NCBI GenBank assembly: GCA_031552735.1
Contig: JAVBMF010000002.1
Coordinates: forward strand, 19,637-83,636
DNA: 64,000 nucleotides
DNA from: JAVBUY01 sp031552735
Lineage (GTDB): Bacteria; Bacillota; Clostridia; Christensenellales; Aristaeellaceae
Reading direction: 5' to 3'
Both the position numbers and the translations under genes were made by a program. Numbering within the stretch: the first letter of the stretch is position 1; every line of letters begins with the position of its first letter. Under the pieces are notes generated by a model. The model worked only from the letters and a program-made list of their open reading frames with translations. It made no database searches and was not told the origin of the DNA. Below are positions 61,940 to 64,000 of the stretch, one piece after another.

Positions 61940-64000
61940 ATGCATGCGTCGCAGGAATACGAACCCGATACACAAACCCGCTCGCACGGTGCATTCCGGC
62001 GCGGTCGCGGCGGGTTTATCGCGCTGTGCGTCGTCATTATCGGCGCGGCGATCTTTGGCCTATACGAGCTGACCGCGCGCGTGCCGCAGCTGACCGTTTC
62101 ACCGGTGCAATACAGCTATGCCACACTGTCCGATCGCGCGCTGCAAGTGCCGGTGGGATCGAGCCTGTCCATCGCGTTCACCGCCGCGCACGACCGGCTG
62201 GACAGCATGACGATGCTGCTGCGCCCAGTGACGGCGCAGGCCACCGGTGGTACGGTGCGCGCGACGCTGTGGGACAGCAGGCAGAACGCCATCGCGCAGG
62301 CCCAGTGGTCGGCGGCGGAATGGTATGCGGCACAGGCGCAGACGTTGCCTGTGCACCAGACGATGCGCGTGGGCGAGGCCTACACGCTGACCGTGAGTTT
62401 GACGGACGCAGCGGGAGAACTGGCCTTTGCGCTGATCGACGGGCCGGGCTACCCGACCCCGACGCAGACCGGCGCGCCGCAGGTAGCGCTGGCGCTGACC
62501 TATGCCACGTTCCAGCGCGCCCAGCTCACCAACATCGTCCTTTCGGCAGCCATCCTGCTGGCGCTGCTGTTGCTTCTGGTGGTGTTCCCATGGTTTGCCA
62601 GCCCGCGGGGGATGGAGCACACCGACTGGGGCTGGATGCTGATCGCGCCGTTTTTCCTGCTGGCCACGCTGGAATGGATGCAGCCCGGCGCGGGCATGTT
62701 CGGATATATCGGCGGCTGGCTGTCGGTGCTTGCTTATGCGGCGATGATGTGGCTGCTCACCGCGCTGTTTGGGCGCAGCCGCTTTGCGCAGATCCTCGTG
62801 GCGCTGGTGTGGTTTGTGCCCGCGCTGGTCAGTGTATTGGAGACGCAGATCCTCGGCAGGCCGCTACTGCCCTGGGATGTCTTTGCCGCGTATACTACCG
62901 GCAACGTGATCGGCGGATACCACTTCGCCTGGACGTGGCAGATCGCGGTTGGGTTTGTCGCGCTGACGATGTTCATCATCATCAGCCTGCGCCACCCGAT
63001 TCGCTGGCGGTTCAGCCCGCTGCGCCTGGTGGCGCTGCTGCTGTCGGCGACAGTGCTGTACGCCACGGTGTGGGTGCTGTGGGACGGGCGCGTCTTTGGC
63101 GGCACGGACAACGACCGCACCTGGGATGCCAAGACCTTCTATACGCAGCAGAGCTTCACCGCCGCGTTGATTCACAACACGAAGAAGCTGATCATCCCAG
63201 CGCCCGCAGGGTATGCGCCGGATCAGGTCGCGACAATCGTAGCCAGCGCTCTGCCTGCCGCCGAGCTGCCCAAGATGGCGGCGGCGCCGACCAACATCAT
63301 CGTCATCATGAACGAAAGCTTTGCCGATTTGCAGAGCGTGTTTCCCTTTGTCACCAATCAGCCGGTGCTGCCGCAATATACCGCGGTCAGCCAGGGCACG
63401 ATGCATGGCACGCTGCAAGTATCGGTGATCGGCGGCGGCACCTGCACCACCGAATTTGAGATGCTGACCGGCAACTCTGCAATGTTTATGCCGCCGGACA
63501 GCACCGCCTTTGTGCAGTACCTGTTGCCGGGCAGGAACAACGCATATTCGCTGGCGTCGAGCCTGAAGGCGCAGGGGTACCAGACCGTGGCGCTGCACCC
63601 GGCTGACCCGAAAAACTGGAACCGTGCGTCGGTGTATCCGCTGATGGGCTTTGACCGGTTCCTGTCGCTGGCCGATATGCCGGTGCAGGATGTGCGCGAC
63701 AAGGATACGCACGTGCGCTATGTTTATCGCGACGACGCACTGTATGCGGAGCTGGGCAAGCTGGTCACCGGCAAACCGGCGGGCAGCAAGCTGTTCGTCC
63801 ATTGCGTGACCATGCAGAACCACGGCGGCTATGCCGACAACCCGCCGCTGATTGACCTCACCACCAGCCGCACCGACGCACAGCCCAACGCACAGGTGGA
63901 CACGTACCTTTCGCTGATGCGCCTGAGCGACGACGCGCTGGGCGGGTTGATTGCGCAGGCCAAGACCTGGGCCGAGCCGACGCTGATCCTGTTCTTTGGC
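61940..64000 (+). CDS. LTA-synthase/sulfatase-family membrane phosphotransferase, C-terminus outside window
   Basis: 687 codons are in the window and the frame is open at the right edge. ATG 61940 follows GGGAGG at about 10 bases. An N-terminal membrane segment (GFIALCVVIIGAAIFGLYEL), an outer beta-rich domain (about 55-185) and further hydrophobic segments (about 195-370) come before the extracellular alkaline-phosphatase-like domain. That begins NIIVIMNESFADLQSVFPF (metal Glu), with the likely catalytic Thr in GGGTCTTEFEMLTG, then TMQNHGGYADNP and LRLSDDALG-like motifs. LTA synthases polymerise glycerol phosphate from phosphatidylglycerol on the cell surface. The extra outer domain before the membrane bundle is unlike staphylococcal LtaS, so another phosphoglycerol transfer target is possible. 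Confidence 0.85.
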   Translation, partial: MHASQEYEPDTQTRSHGAFRRGRGGFIALCVVIIGAAIFGLYELTARVPQLTVSPVQYSYATLSDRALQVPVGSSLSIAFTAAHDRLDSMTMLLRPVTAQATGGTVRATLWDSRQNAIAQAQWSAAEWYAAQAQTLPVHQTMRVGEAYTLTVSLTDAAGELAFALIDGPGYPTPTQTGAPQVALALTYATFQRAQLTNIVLSAAILLALLLLLVVFPWFASPRGMEHTDWGWMLIAPFFLLATLEWMQPGAGMFGYIGGWLSVLAYAAMMWLLTALFGRSRFAQILVALVWFVPALVSVLETQILGRPLLPWDVFAAYTTGNVIGGYHFAWTWQIAVGFVALTMFIIISLRHPIRWRFSPLRLVALLLSATVLYATVWVLWDGRVFGGTDNDRTWDAKTFYTQQSFTAALIHNTKKLIIPAPAGYAPDQVATIVASALPAAELPKMAAAPTNIIVIMNESFADLQSVFPFVTNQPVLPQYTAVSQGTMHGTLQVSVIGGGTCTTEFEMLTGNSAMFMPPDSTAFVQYLLPGRNNAYSLASSLKAQGYQTVALHPADPKNWNRASVYPLMGFDRFLSLADMPVQDVRDKDTHVRYVYRDDALYAELGKLVTGKPAGSKLFVHCVTMQNHGGYADNPPLIDLTTSRTDAQPNAQVDTYLSLMRLSDDALGGLIAQAKTWAEPTLILFFG

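Noticed and set aside
61918..63459. A 513-codon frame overlapping the LTA-synthase-family gene
   Set aside because: The translation is R/A/G-rich without domains. The frame starting at 61940 carries a membrane segment and clear enzyme motifs.

Overview
The window looks like GC-rich DNA from a Gram-positive, probably spore-forming bacterium of the Clostridia type. The evidence is AGGAGG-type ribosome binding sites, vegetative promoters of the TTGACA-N17-TATAAT kind, a sortase-anchored LPVTG surface protein, an LTA-synthase-family enzyme, and two promoters that resemble mother-cell sigma-K promoters in front of a cysteine-rich protein and its relative. I cannot name the species. No rRNA, tRNA, CRISPR array, transposase or sortase gene was seen.

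Layout. (1) 1-4680: two paralogous secreted solute-binding-like proteins on the minus strand (the first cut by the window edge) and, diverging from them, two tiny secreted peptides. (2) 4681-6249: an O-antigen-ligase-like membrane protein. (3) 6250-16742: a complete plasmid-type replication and partition block. It starts with 1.9 kb of odd non-coding DNA (a T-saturated strand, then a 216-bp tandem duplication). A primase-helicase fusion, a helical protein, ParA and a ribbon-helix-helix partner follow. After a terminator comes a two-gene putative rep operon, then a hairpin-rich inverted-repeat element, and finally an iteron origin with four iterons at exact 22-bp pitch, a perfect DnaA box, an AT-rich segment and thirteen more dispersed iterons. 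(4) 16773-20735: VanZ-like protein, degenerate M23 peptidase, secreted DUF4352-like protein and, divergently, DAHP synthase. (5) 20951-44729: one 23.6-kb gene for a 7,861-residue cell-wall-anchored protein built mostly of Cna-B/SpaA-like domains, with its own promoter, a foldable leader and a terminator. (6) 44794-51829: MATE transporter, ABC exporter, HD-domain protein and two tandem L,D-transpeptidases. (7) 51847-53855: two proteins built from carboxypeptidase-regulatory-like repeats, one with a Cys-rich head. (8) 53923-57796: hybrid histidine kinase and an overlapping HD-GYP response regulator. (9) 58007-64000: CstA-like transporter, SH3-domain secreted protein, GT4 glycosyltransferase and, divergently, an LTA-synthase-family protein cut by the right edge.

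How it fits together. Most of the genes outside the replication block concern the cell envelope: anchored adhesin, peptidoglycan cross-linking, glycolipid and teichoic-acid polymer synthesis, SH3-type wall-binding proteins and envelope sensing. The replication block sits among these genes and beside a biosynthetic gene (DAHP synthase). The window is therefore either part of a large secondary replicon (megaplasmid or chromid) or a plasmid integrated in the chromosome. The sequence alone does not decide which. The two most unusual elements are the iteron replicon and the giant surface protein with nine two-domain units, each carrying a W-containing insert.
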